From: Desulfatitalea sp. BRH_c12
GTDB taxonomy: Bacteria > Desulfobacterota > Desulfobacteria > Desulfobacterales > Desulfosarcinaceae
NCBI GenBank assembly: GCA_000961655.1
Contig: LADR01000067.1
Coordinates: 84,582 to 148,581 of the forward strand
Length of the DNA stretch: 64,000 bases
Direction: 5' to 3'
Part shown: piece by piece, positions 55,045 to 63,002 of the stretch
How the letters are laid out: each line of letters opens with the position of its first letter
Position numbering within the stretch: the stretch's first letter is position 1
The notes under the pieces: generated by a model
Database searches by the model: none
The model's input: only the letters and a program-made list of their open reading frames with translations
Told to the model about the DNA's origin: nothing
Position numbers and translations under genes: made by a program

Positions 55045-55481
55045 TTGTTAAATTTTCCGTATACTGCAATTCGATTTTCCCGATTCTACAAGCGATAATA
55101 CATTTTCTGTATTTCATCGCCACCGTAATGATATCAAGAGAGATGCACCGTTTGTCCCCGCTGGTGTGAAAGTTTGAATTGCCATTGAAAATGGTATGCG
55201 TTTCGAGGGTAGCCGAATCACAGGGTAGGATATAATTACGGGTAAAAATCCTATGCTGTTGTTTAATAGGAGGAGTTTTGTAACGGGTAACACGCCTTGG
55301 TTCCAGCATCACAATCACCTGCTTGCCTGGGAACTATATGGGGGGTTGCGTGTTTCTGATGGAGCGTTTAATGTGGGAACATACCCGTACGTGTCCGAAA
55401 GGTCAACAAAAAGCATCCCCCAAAGGGCCTCACTCCGGAAGTGGCCACGGAACCCCGCGGCCTCCCAGGAAGGGAAAGACT
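55045..55481. other. Gap with leader of the polymerase-like gene
   Basis: This 437-bp stretch has no gene that I can support. It contains a GGGCCTCACTC word at 55425-55435. The frame is open upstream of 55482, but the composition of that part (PKGPHSGSGHGTPRPP) is not protein-family-like. Confidence 0.4.
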
Positions 55482-56966
55482 ATGGACCCCAAACAACAAA
55501 AAGCCGAAGCGCTGGACAATTCGAGACCTTTGTATATGTGGCGGCTGAGCGATTTTCCGGAAGCGAAAGCCGCAGTGGATCAAGTATTCGATGAGGTCGT
55601 TTCTGCCGGTCTTGTGAAACAGCGGTACCGGAGCAAATGGAGGGATCTCACCAGGGCCATCGTGCTGGATTTGTATGCGGCCTACAAGACCGATCCGACG
55701 ATGTATCTTGGGTACTCCCGCAATCCTGATAACTACAAAGTCGATTCCGTTTACGGTGCTTGGTTTCTCAGTGGGACGATTCTGGTCAAGCTGATCGATC
55801 ACCTGCACAGCAACGGCTACATTGAGCACCATGCCGGGTTCCACTCGGAAGGAAAATCCCGCGTCTCCCGAATGCGGGCCACGGGCAAGCTCATGAATGT
55901 GGTTGAGGCCCAGCACAAGGTCACCGTGCCGATGGTCCGGCACAATCCAGGCGAGCAGGTCATTATCCTCCGTGATGCCGACAAGAACGATATCGAGTAC
56001 GAGGACACACCCGAAGTGGTGCGGATGCGCGAGAACCTGCACCGGATCAACAAGGGGCTGGAGAAGCACGCCATCTTGTTGTTCATCAAGGACGAGGAAC
56101 TTGCCAGGCTGCAGGCCCGGCTCAACCGCAAGATCGATTTTGCCGACAAACGCCTCCGGCGTGTTTTCAACAACGGCTCGTGGACCCAGGGTGGCCGCTT
56201 CTATGGCGGCTGGTGGCAGAACGTGCCCCGGGAGTACCGGCGGCACATCCGGATCAACGGCAAGGATGTCGTCGAATGCGACTGCCATCAACATGCTGTA
56301 CGCCATGAACAAGCTCCCGATGCCGGAAGGCGACGTGTACCACCTGCCGGGGTATTCCAACAGCAAGACCTTCAGGGACTTCGTCAAACGGATGCTCCTG
56401 ATCATGGTCAACTCGGAGGACCGGAGTAAGGCCCGCAAGGCCCTTCACAGTGAGGTCCACTTTGACCGTACCCTTGCCCTGCCGGACGAGATCCCGTCGA
56501 CGGGGGCCGCCGATCTGAGCCCCCTCATGGACGCCTTCGAGGCGAAACACGCACCCATCAAACACTACTTCTGCACCGGGGTGGGTATCGATCTGCAGAA
56601 CAAAGACAGCCGGATTGCCGAAAAGGTACTGCTTCGATTCTGTGGCAACTATGCCATCCTCCGCTACACGATAGCTTTCTCCTTCACCATGGCCTGGAGG
56701 CCGAGCTCAGGGAAGCCATGAACGCCGCCTTCAAGGCGGAGTTCGGAACAGGTACCAGGGTGGACATTAAGTTCAACACACTCGAGCTCCGCAACAAGGA
56801 AGCCGGGGATGAATCGGAAGAGTCTACGCTTACGCTTCGTCAGATCATGGAGAAGTATAAGCCTTACAGCATCCACGAGAATTTGCTCAATGAACATCGA
56901 AGGCTCCGGAGTAGCCGATCGGCCCAACCACCTTCGGTGGTATGGCCCACAGATGAGGAGTACTGA
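55482..56966 (+). pseudogene. Frameshifted gene resembling a family-A polymerase palm
   Basis: One gene is broken by two frameshifts. Frame 1 runs from the ATG at 55482 (AGGAAGGG upstream) through RFYGGWWQNVPREYRRHIRINGKDVVECD to about 56285. Frame 2 then gives NMLYAMNKLP, FRDFVKRMLLIMVN and EIPSTGAADLSPLMDAFEAKHAPIKHYFCTGVGIDLQNKDSRIAEKVLL to about 56660. Frame 3 gives HDSFLLHHGLEAELREAMNAAFKAEFG and ends at 56966. Rejoined, the order ECD(Y)...MLYA, KRMLLIMVN and HDSFLLH resembles motifs A, B and C of family-A DNA polymerases (D, K/R..Y, HDE). That reading is an inference. The intact protein would be about 490 residues. Confidence 0.6.
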
Positions 56967-56992
56967 GGTTGGGGTGAGTGGATATCCCACTG

Positions 56993-57138
56993 CGAGAAGC
57001 GGGTACCTTGAGGGTACCCGTTCTCGAAGATCATGACAGGGGGGTGGGGGTCGGGTACCTTGAAGGTACCCGACCTTCCTCCCAGGAATCATCCTGTAGG
57101 CCCCCAGAGACAGGGTACCTTGAGGGTACCCGTCTCTG
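56993..57138. repeat. Three GGGTACC-TTGA-GGTACCC hairpins
   Basis: Three palindromic hairpins follow the broken gene at 56993-57026, 57049-57075 and 57105-57138. Each has the core GGGTACCTTGA(G/A)GGTACCC. The outer arms differ but each pair stays complementary (CGAGAA/TTCTCG, GGTC/GACC, CAGAGAC/GTCTCTG). That is compensatory variation, pointing to a selected structure. No U-tracts follow. Confidence 0.85.
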
Positions 57139-57299
57139 CCTGTTCCTCAGAGTAGAGCCCTCCAGGGTTACCCACTCTGTGGATTCCCTAGTAAGTTTCT
57201 CTCACCATTACTACGGAAGCTAATTCCTACATGTACTCGAGGGCTTACACCGGCATCCAAACGGGATGCCCGGCGGGGTTCCTCCAACAGCCAATGGAT

Positions 57300-57470
57300 T
57301 GCGGGTGAGGCCCAGTGTAAGGAAGGTTCTTCGAGTGAGGCCCTTGTCGAAACGACAACCGAAATTTGACCCCGGGGGGGCACCCGCCAGTGGGGTACAG
57401 GGACCTCCTGACCATGAGCCAGCATCCTTATAAATGGGCGCACAGAAATTTTTACGAAAAAATTAAGGAT
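57300..57470. repeat. Copy B of the repeat downstream of the glycosylase-like gene
   Basis: Partner of the stretch at 53608-53800, containing GGTGAGGCCC (57304-57313), GAGTGAGGCCC (57333-57343), TTTGACCCCGGGGGGGCACC and ATGGGCGCACAGAAATTTTT. It lies directly behind the stop of the glycosylase-like gene. Confidence 0.6.
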
Positions 57471-57474
57471 GCGA

Positions 57475-57960
57475 TCAAAGAGTCTCCCGAAGAACAGGTA
57501 CGAGTAACTCGATGAACTTGCGCTGGTGCCCAAAGCCTGGAAATGGCAGATACTCGATCCTCGCCTGAATACCAGAGGCCTGAACGGCTGCACTGACCTG
57601 CTCCTTTATTCGCCTCAGCATTACAATGACAACTTCCGGCGAAGCCTCAGTGAGTCGACCGGCAAAATTAGGGATGCTCTTTTGAATTGCCTCCTTACGC
57701 TCTCGTCGATTCAGAAGATCAATAGGGGTGTGAGAGATGTCATCAAGCCAGCAGCCCCGATCACGAAAGACGGACAAGAACTCACCATCCGATGCGAACG
57801 ATCGGCCCCGCACTATCTCGAAGGCAGACCGAGTGTGCCTTGTAAAATTACATCCTCCATCATAGAAGAAGCTCCCTTTTGCTGGGGCAGACTCCCCAAC
57901 AAAGAGGATCCTAAGGATGGAAGGCCTATACTGCATACGAGTAAGTTCAACTTTGTTCAT
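57475..57960 (-). CDS. Uracil-DNA-glycosylase-like protein
   Basis: A 161-residue protein. It begins with RILFVGESAPAKGSFFYDGG, followed by TRSAFEIV, LDDISHTPID, VVIVMLRRI and ends with LPFPGFGHQRKFIELLVPVL. This order is seen in short proteins of the uracil-DNA glycosylase fold: a GESxPA water-activating loop and a C-terminal PFPGxxHQ loop in place of HPSP. Activity is not assured because the classic catalytic residues are not obvious. The ATG at 57960 is chosen because the conserved part begins there. A second copy of its C-terminus is at 53826-53876. It lies 19 bp behind a small membrane-protein gene. Confidence 0.55.
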   Translation of the reverse strand: MNKVELTRMQYRPSILRILFVGESAPAKGSFFYDGGCNFTRHTRSAFEIVRGRSFASDGEFLSVFRDRGCWLDDISHTPIDLLNRRERKEAIQKSIPNFAGRLTEASPEVVIVMLRRIKEQVSAAVQASGIQARIEYLPFPGFGHQRKFIELLVPVLRETL

Positions 57961-57979
57961 TCGTTCACCCAGTGCGATA

Positions 57980-58135
57980 TTAACGTCGATACAACTCATC
58001 CACCCACTCCCGAAACCACGCGGGCTTCTGGAACAAGACATAGATCAAAATCAATCCTGTGATTGGGACTGGAATGATCGTGTCGACAAGGGCAAGCACG
58101 ACAAGATAGATCAAAATCTGGGTTCTTTTAGACAT
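57980..58135 (-). CDS. Small membrane protein, 51 residues
   Basis: A short gene: ATG at 58135, stop TAA at 57980-57982. The product starts MSKRTQILIYLVVLALVDTI, continues with PVPITGLILIYVLF and ends WFREWVDELYRR, giving two hydrophobic stretches around an IPVP turn and an amphipathic tail. GGGGAAG lies 5 bases upstream of the ATG. The position between two genes on the same strand with 19- and 52-bp gaps, and the protein-like composition, make it a convincing gene. It may be a small inner-membrane factor; the function is unknown. Confidence 0.7.
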   Translation of the reverse strand: MSKRTQILIYLVVLALVDTIIPVPITGLILIYVLFQKPAWFREWVDELYRR

Positions 58136-58187
58136 TTGCACTTCCCCTTTCCCAGTATTTTGGATTGCCGTGAAGCTGAGAGAGCTG

Positions 58188-58534
58188 TTAACGATTTCCC
58201 CAAACCTGTTCCCAATCCATCACTTCAGCATCAGGCCACTCCTTGTGACAAAAAACACCTCGAACCGATTTTTCCCAAGATGCTTCTGCACATGGGTATG
58301 CTCCAGCAGAAGGTCTACCAGTGCTCTTTTCGACAACGATAACAGGCAGACAAGGCAACCCTCTTTGGCTACAGGTAATTAACACCAACTCTAACCCATA
58401 CGTATTACGTGTCCCGCAACCCTGTTACTATATCCAAGATATTTGAGCACTTCACTATAGGTCAAGGTGTTCCCTGCCTTGGCATTTCGCGCGCATAACG
58501 CATAGATCTCTTTCGCTTGGTCTTTACTTCTCAT
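58188..58534 (-). pseudogene. Frameshifted small protein, winged-helix-like
   Basis: The ATG at 58534 follows AGGAGGAGG and reads MRSKDQAKEIYALCARN, then LTYSEVLKYLGYSNRVAGHVIRMG, then a stop. In the next frame the product continues LELVLITCSQRGLPCLPVIVVEKSTGRPSAGAYP to a stop at 58188. One lost base at about 58393 explains the break. TYSEVLKYLGY..RVAGHVIR..P.IVV...G..AGAY is reminiscent of the alkyltransferase (MGMT/ATL) DNA-binding domain, but the similarity is loose and there is no PCHR. The gene heads a minus-strand trio with the small membrane protein and the glycosylase-like gene. Confidence 0.55.
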
Positions 58535-58599
58535 GGATATGCCTCCTCCTGAATTTGGGGTTGGAGAAAGTGCCCAGGAAGGCGATTAATTCAGTATAG

Positions 58600-58968
58600 A
58601 TCCTTACTTTTACAATATTCAAGCCGAAATTCGGAGATTTTGAAATCAAGTGGCGCCGTCCAGGTGATGCCCTCTCGTTTCTGGGGAAGGACGTATGTGA
58701 CATCCCGGGCCTCACCAACATCACAGAGGCGTTAAGATCCCTGGATAATGACGAAAAAATGGATGTGTTTTTTAAACACCTCCAATCGCCGGGGCGTGAA
58801 GGGGACAACGGCAAGCGCATCATCATCAACGAACCTGGGCTCTACTCACTGATCCTCCGTTCCCGGGTACCGCAAGCCAAGGAGTTCAAACGCTGGGTAA
58901 CTCACTATATTCTGTCCCAGAACGAAAGACCAGGGACCGGGGGAGAAGAATCAGTTGTTGTAATCTGA
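58600..58968 (+). pseudogene. BRO-N antirepressor-like fragment A, start lost
   Basis: An open frame of 122 codons without an ATG. It reads FLGKDVCDIPGLTNITEALRSL-DNDEK, then INEPGLYSLILRSRVPQAKEFKRWVTHYILSQ, the hallmark of the BRO-N domain of phage antirepressors (KDVCxxLG, DDDEK, INExGLYxLIxxSRxPxAKxFKRWV). The usual dGepWFvakDV start is shortened. It is probably a decayed antirepressor gene from a prophage. Confidence 0.7.
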
Positions 58969-59004
58969 TCTTTGGGAGATGAAACCGACCCGGACAGCTG
59001 GACT

Positions 59005-59937
59005 TCAAACTGCACCCAAAACCCATCCTTCCTCTTCAACACAGATTTGAATTTGTTGTTGGCTCAAATTTCTTGGGATGCTGAAGAATTTGCCAAGAGC
59101 ACCTTGGTTATCGTTTTCTGCTGCCCACCGGCACATGGCTCGGACCTGTGCTTTGTCGCGAATCATCCCTGGCTCGGCTCTCACGAGATCTCTTACCCTT
59201 TGCTCAACCACCCCCGGCCAAATTTCGGCATGTAGGATGAACGGCCCCTGATTGGGGATGGGGTTTGGAGTGAAGCCCGTCTCAAAGGGCCACACTCGAC
59301 TGAACTTGGTCAGCTGGGGGTTCCTTCGAAGGCGGTTGACGTAAGGTATGCCGGTCAATGCCTGGCTACCGACACTGCCATTGCCGAACAGCTTCCAGGC
59401 CTCTTGCGTGCCCCGTAATCGTTGCTCAACCTGGCGTTTCGCTTGCAGCATCACCCCATTACCGGCGTAAAAAGGAAACCCCGGCGATCTGGGCGCCAGG
59501 TTCGCGATATGGCTGCCAACCGGGCAACCCCAAAACGGCCCCGGCTTCCCATTCGCTCCCCTACAATTTAGTTCGCCCGCGATCTGAAATCGGATGTTCA
59601 TGCCTCTGGCATCGTCCTCCACTCTGGCGGTAATCTCATCCCATATTGCGGACCATTTTTTCTGACTTGTAGCAGGGAGCGATAGCGCCCGAGTGAGGCC
59701 CGCTGGATAACCGTAGGGGAAGTCAAAGCCCACAAGAACTCTGCGGTTCTTGCCGGCATGATCGCACAAAATCTTAATGACATGGTCGAAGCATTCGGCT
59801 CGGCTCGGGTGGTACTTTTCCTTGGGGGAATCGGAGTCGACGTGGAACTCGGCGCTCCAGATCGCATCGCGCCGCGGCATTGCGGGCCGAACACCGCACG
59901 CGGCACTCCAATCAACAAAGACAAAAGCCTCAAACAT
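59005..59937 (-). CDS. Hypothetical protein with DUF429-like N-terminus
   Basis: A 310-residue protein starting MFEAFVFVDWSAACG, with DAIWSAEF and VLVGFDFPYGYPAGLTRAL. The FVDWSA and GFDFP motifs resemble RNase-H-like DUF429-type proteins found in alphaproteobacterial and phage-linked loci, sometimes beside cobalamin genes. The remainder (NCRGANGKPGPFWGCPVG, GVVEQRVRDLVRAEPGMIRDKAQVRAMCRWAAEND) has no recognisable motif. It appears intact, unlike most of its neighbours. The inner ATG at 59937 is favoured by the family-like start. A GAGTGAGGCCC word lies within the gene at 59691. Confidence 0.5.
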   Translation of the reverse strand: MFEAFVFVDWSAACGVRPAMPRRDAIWSAEFHVDSDSPKEKYHPSRAECFDHVIKILCDHAGKNRRVLVGFDFPYGYPAGLTRALSLPATSQKKWSAIWDEITARVEDDARGMNIRFQIAGELNCRGANGKPGPFWGCPVGSHIANLAPRSPGFPFYAGNGVMLQAKRQVEQRLRGTQEAWKLFGNGSVGSQALTGIPYVNRLRRNPQLTKFSRVWPFETGFTPNPIPNQGPFILHAEIWPGVVEQRVRDLVRAEPGMIRDKAQVRAMCRWAAENDNQGALGKFFSIPRNLSQQQIQICVEEEGWVLGAV

Positions 59938-60100
59938 GGAGGACTCCCGCCGCCCGCTGGCCTGGGCAAGTGATGGCTTCATCGAGAGCTTTCCTCGGCC
60001 ATGCGAACATTCTGCACCTCACTCGTAGATGAAAGGGGGCATCAGGCAAGTTGCCTCATCATAAACGACCAGATCAAGTTCCCACAAGCGAAACCGACAG

Positions 60101-60213
60101 GACTATGATGAAAAGGGGTCGTACAATATACGAACCCCTGGTAACCTCAAGAAGTCGCCATCATCAACGAGTCTGTTCTCTACTCCCCTGCACTCACAGA
60201 CTGGCCTGGATGA
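60101..60213 (+). pseudogene. BRO-N-like fragment B
   Basis: A short remnant reading VAIINESVLYSPAL and ending in a stop at 60211-60213. It matches the INEPGLYSL part of fragments A, C and D. It is preceded by GGGGTCGTACAATATACG, a near-palindromic stretch also found in altered form before fragment D. Confidence 0.5.
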
Positions 60214-60245
60214 TGGCGAAAAAGCTAACTCAGTAGGAACTGAGG

Positions 60246-60530
60246 TTGGCATGGTCATTTTCAACGAGTCCGTGCCTGCAGCGACACCGGGAGGATGATG
60301 ATGAAAAACAGGTAGTTTCCTTGAACCCTCAAGATATGAGGGCTCAAGATAGGAGGGCGCATGGGGGTGCTCGTTTCATGTCTCTGATTAACGAGCCAGG
60401 CCTTTATTCCCTGGTGCTGCGGTACGGTCAAACATGCCGAGTGCGGGGATGTACCTGGGTCCTAGCCAATGACAAGCGTGCTGTGTTGAGGATTGTGAAC
60501 TGGGAAGGATGCCGTACGCGCCCTTTATGA
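60246..60530 (+). pseudogene. BRO-N-like fragment C
   Basis: A 94-codon frame containing REDDDEKQVVSLNPQD and LINEPGLYSLVLRYG, then unrelated sequence. The BRO-N KDVC part and the SRxPxAKxFKRWV part are missing, so it cannot be a working domain. Confidence 0.55.
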
Positions 60531-60622
60531 CGAGGAAAAAAATACTGTCGCCATTACCGACGGTAATCCTGGCAACCCAAACAGAACAATGAGTTCGGTT
60601 TGTATCGACTGTCCAAGATTGG

Positions 60623-61143
60623 GTGACTGAGAGGTCGCCGAAAAGGGGTAGTACAGTTCACGAACCCTTGGGGGCCACAGAGACACAACGATCCTGCGTT
60701 GTCTTAGGGCACTGTTGGGAGCACCCTATGGTTCACTGCCAAGGGTGTATGATGTTGGAGACTGTCAAATCCGCGATGGCTTTAAGGGCTCTGGATGACG
60801 ATGAAAAAAGCTACCTGTCCAGAAAGCAGGTAGGTCTGAACCCTGGCAAAGACATGCTCATCATTAACGAGCCCGGTCTCTAATCTCTGGTGTTGTGGTC
60901 CCGTATGACAGATGCCAAGGAGTTCAAACGGTGGGTCACGCACACGGTCCTGCCCCAGATCCGCAAGACCGGTGGCTACATCCCGGCAAGGAGGATGACG
61001 AGAAGACCCTCCTGGCCCGGGCTTTGCGGGGTTGTGAAGCGGATGCTTGAGGAAAAGGACCAACTGATCGGCCAGCTCCAGCCCAAGGCCAAGGCGTTAA
61101 AGTGGCTGATTACCGTTGCGCCCTGGGATCTGCCTGGCAGCTG
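60623..61143 (+). pseudogene. BRO-N/antirepressor fragment D with nonsense and frameshift mutations
   Basis: This is the most complete of the set. It reads LETVKSAMALRALDDDEKSY, then LIINEPGL, then TAA at 60881 in the place of the conserved Tyr, then SLVLWSRMTDAKEFKRWVTHTVLPQIRKTGGYIPA. A frameshift near 60985 restores GKEDDEKTLLARAL. The original frame later gives VKRMLEEKDQLIGQLQPKAKALKWL, the linker typical of two-domain antirepressors. The start is unclear. It is clearly a dead gene. Confidence 0.75.
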
Positions 61144-61309
61144 ATGGGCCTCACTCGGTGCCATTCCCCGAAAACCCCCTCCTAAGAGGGCATTTTCAGT
61201 GATCATGCTGGTGAAGGGAAGGGTATGGCCTTGGAGGGATCTATGAGAAAGCGTGCTGGAACGGCAAATTTTAACGAGAACGTGCAAACGAAGCTGGAGG
61301 GGCGAAAAG

Positions 61310-61798
61310 ATGGCCAAGTCATTGAAGCGCAAGGGCAAGGTCAAGATTACGCAATCCTTGACTGAATTTTACCAGTTAGCGGTTCAGGATTGGGAGGTAT
61401 ACTACCATTTCGGCATTACGCCAAAGCGCCTTCGGGATTCAAAAGGGCCTTACTGGGAAATCTCGAAATTGAAACTTTCGTGCGGTATTTCATCCCCAAA
61501 ACTGAGGAGCGCAAGTAACGCAAAGGTGGAGCTCTCAGCAGATCCTCGTCAGGAAGACAATTGGGAATCTGAGCCGACTATTGTTTCAGCGGAGGCAATT
61601 GGTTTTATGGAGATCCCGAGAGGACAAGATGTTCTTCTATTGTACTGTTCAGTTCCGCCCCGTCTGGGGAATAACATCCACGCTGCAGTTGCGGCTGGAA
61701 AGATTGAACACATCCTGGTTCATGGGGATAAACTGAAGTGGCGTCAGGGAAAGGTTTATAGTTTGAGCCTCTCGACAAAGCCTGAAGAATTTGAGTGA
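61310..61798 (+). CDS. Hypothetical protein
   Basis: A 162-residue protein with a basic start (MAKSLKRKGKVKITQSLTEFYQLAV), then a segment LRDSKGPYWEISKLKLSCGI and a C-terminal half with beta-strand character (AIGFMEIPRGQDVLLLYCSVPP, KIEHILVHGDKLKWRQGKVYSLSLS). No family is recognised. The inner ATG at 61310 is chosen because GGAGGGG lies just upstream. It converges with the next gene, with a strong hairpin between. Confidence 0.55.
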   Translation: MAKSLKRKGKVKITQSLTEFYQLAVQDWEVYYHFGITPKRLRDSKGPYWEISKLKLSCGISSPKLRSASNAKVELSADPRQEDNWESEPTIVSAEAIGFMEIPRGQDVLLLYCSVPPRLGNNIHAAVAAGKIEHILVHGDKLKWRQGKVYSLSLSTKPEEFE

Positions 61799-61821
61799 GG
61801 CGGGCCTCACTCGGGCCCGCC
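61799..61821. terminator. Hairpin between convergent hypothetical genes
   Basis: Arms GGCGGGC (61799-61805) and GCCCGCC (61815-61821) around a loop containing GGCCTCACTC-type sequence. It lies directly behind the stop of the plus-strand gene and 12 bp from the minus-strand stop. There is no good U-tract, so it is a possible bidirectional stop or a palindromic repeat. Confidence 0.4.
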
Positions 61822-61832
61822 ATCATGATCAG

Positions 61833-62579
61833 CTATTTCCGCTTTCGGGACTGTAGCGGGATCTCCCCAAATTGCGTCATTTGGTCCAGGTACCACTCAT
61901 CGTACTCCTGAATGAGGCGGACAGCGATCGTGGAAAGGTCCTTTGGATCGAACCTATCCACCTCTGCAATGGTCACTATCCGTCTAAACATTTGCTGATC
62001 CTGCAGCGCCCAAAAGCGCTTGTCCGCGGTGTGGCCGATGTTGAAGGTCTGGTACCAGGAAGAGATCATGGATCCTGTGACCTCACCACCTGCCAGAAAC
62101 TGCCAGGCCCACTTTTTTCGCTTCAGCCGGCGGAAAATGTCATGGCGTTCATGGTGATACAACTTGAGGACAAGACCGGCGGTATCAGATGAAGGGGCGG
62201 GGGCTGATTTTGATTCCACATGCCGTACAAAAACCCCATCCTTTGTGCATTCACCTTTCAGCCAGGGAATTCCAAATTCAATATCGTGGTAATCGCCGGT
62301 GGCGCCGGCGCCGATAAGATAGCTGGCAGCATCAAAGTGAACGGCATCACCGCGATCGAAACCGTAGGCTTGCAGATCTTGAACCAGTGGCTCAAGATCA
62401 TTGAAGCCCATCGAGCACATCACCGAAAGGCCATTGTTGCACCGAGGCCTGTGTTTTTCGACAAAGGCTTTGAGCCCACCGGGGAACTTGGCCGCGATAG
62501 CGGCGTTCCGGACAACCATGGTGTGGAACACGCACTTGATGGTCTTCGAATCGTCGTGCACTACATACAGGTCACGCAT
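61833..62579 (-). CDS. Hypothetical protein
   Basis: A 248-residue protein with no recognised family. It begins MRDLYVVHDDSKTIKCVFHTMVVRN, has GFDRGDAVHFDAASYLIGAGATGDYHDIEFGIPW in the middle and a tryptophan- and arginine-rich C-terminal region (FRRLKRKKWAWQFLAGG, LIQEYDEWYLDQMTQFG). AAGGAGG lies 7 bases before the ATG at 62579, a stronger signal than for the longer frame starting at 62630. It looks intact, possibly a phage-derived gene. Confidence 0.55.
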   Translation of the reverse strand: MRDLYVVHDDSKTIKCVFHTMVVRNAAIAAKFPGGLKAFVEKHRPRCNNGLSVMCSMGFNDLEPLVQDLQAYGFDRGDAVHFDAASYLIGAGATGDYHDIEFGIPWLKGECTKDGVFVRHVESKSAPAPSSDTAGLVLKLYHHERHDIFRRLKRKKWAWQFLAGGEVTGSMISSWYQTFNIGHTADKRFWALQDQQMFRRIVTIAEVDRFDPKDLSTIAVRLIQEYDEWYLDQMTQFGEIPLQSRKRK

Positions 62580-62618
62580 TTGTTCCTCCTTGGAGGAGGT
62601 CGGCCTCACAAACGAAAA

Positions 62619-62641
62619 GACCTCGCACAAAGGGCGAGGTC
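62619..62641. repeat. Hairpin in the leader of the 61833-62579 gene
   Basis: Perfect arms GACCTCGC and GCGAGGTC with a 7-base loop, 40 bp upstream of the start. It could act as an attenuator, an operator or a terminator of upstream reading; no U-tract is present. Confidence 0.4.
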
Positions 62642-62773
62642 GAGTGAGTCCCTGTTGTCGTTACCGACCTCATGTTTCAGCGTAGCTGAAATTGGCACCT
62701 TGCAGGGAGAGCAGGTTGCCAGCCCCGAAGGGCTTCTTCATGATTATTGTTCAACACCATACCAGTAGAGACG

Positions 62774-62914
62774 ATGAAGTCAAGGGCCAAATGGCTGATC
62801 ACAGACACGTGCCCCGGCATCCTCTTGGATGCCGAGGGTGGGATTCCCCAAGATCATCCAGCTGGCATCCCCCAGGTGACAGAGGGGCCAGAGTGCAACT
62901 CAGACCATGAATGA
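62774..62914 (+). CDS. Possible small protein, 46 residues
   Basis: An ATG frame reading MKSRAKWLITDTCPGILLDAE, then GIPQDHPAGIPQVTEGPE and a stop. Composition is protein-like (repeated AGIPQ/GGIPQDH words), but there is no good ribosome-binding site. It may be a fragment. The 357-bp stretch from 62642 holds nothing else apart from this and the mini-ORF. Confidence 0.25.
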   Translation: MKSRAKWLITDTCPGILLDAEGGIPQDHPAGIPQVTEGPECNSDHE

Positions 62915-62963
62915 AAAATGCCAGCTGGACTCAACGCGAAATCCTTTTTCCAGGAGGTGAATC

Positions 62964-63002
62964 GTGAAAAATGGTTTGCATAGGCAAGAGCAGTCTCGAT
63001 GA
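62964..63002 (+). CDS. Twelve-codon leader ORF with a strong ribosome-binding site
   Basis: GTG at 62964 with AGGAGGTG just upstream encodes MKNGLHRQEQSR and stops in TGA overlapping the next ATG (ATGA at 62999). It could be a leader peptide or the cut-off start of an older gene. Confidence 0.3.
   Translation: MKNGLHRQEQSR

Noticed and set aside
55368..56438. Minus-strand 356-codon ORF opposite the polymerase-like gene
   Set aside because: It is the complement of a coding frame with clear protein-family-like segments and a good ribosome-binding site; the minus-strand protein has no motif.
56993..57138. CRISPR array or plain terminators
   Set aside because: Only three hairpins occur with irregular spacing and no spacer pattern, and none is followed by a U-tract.
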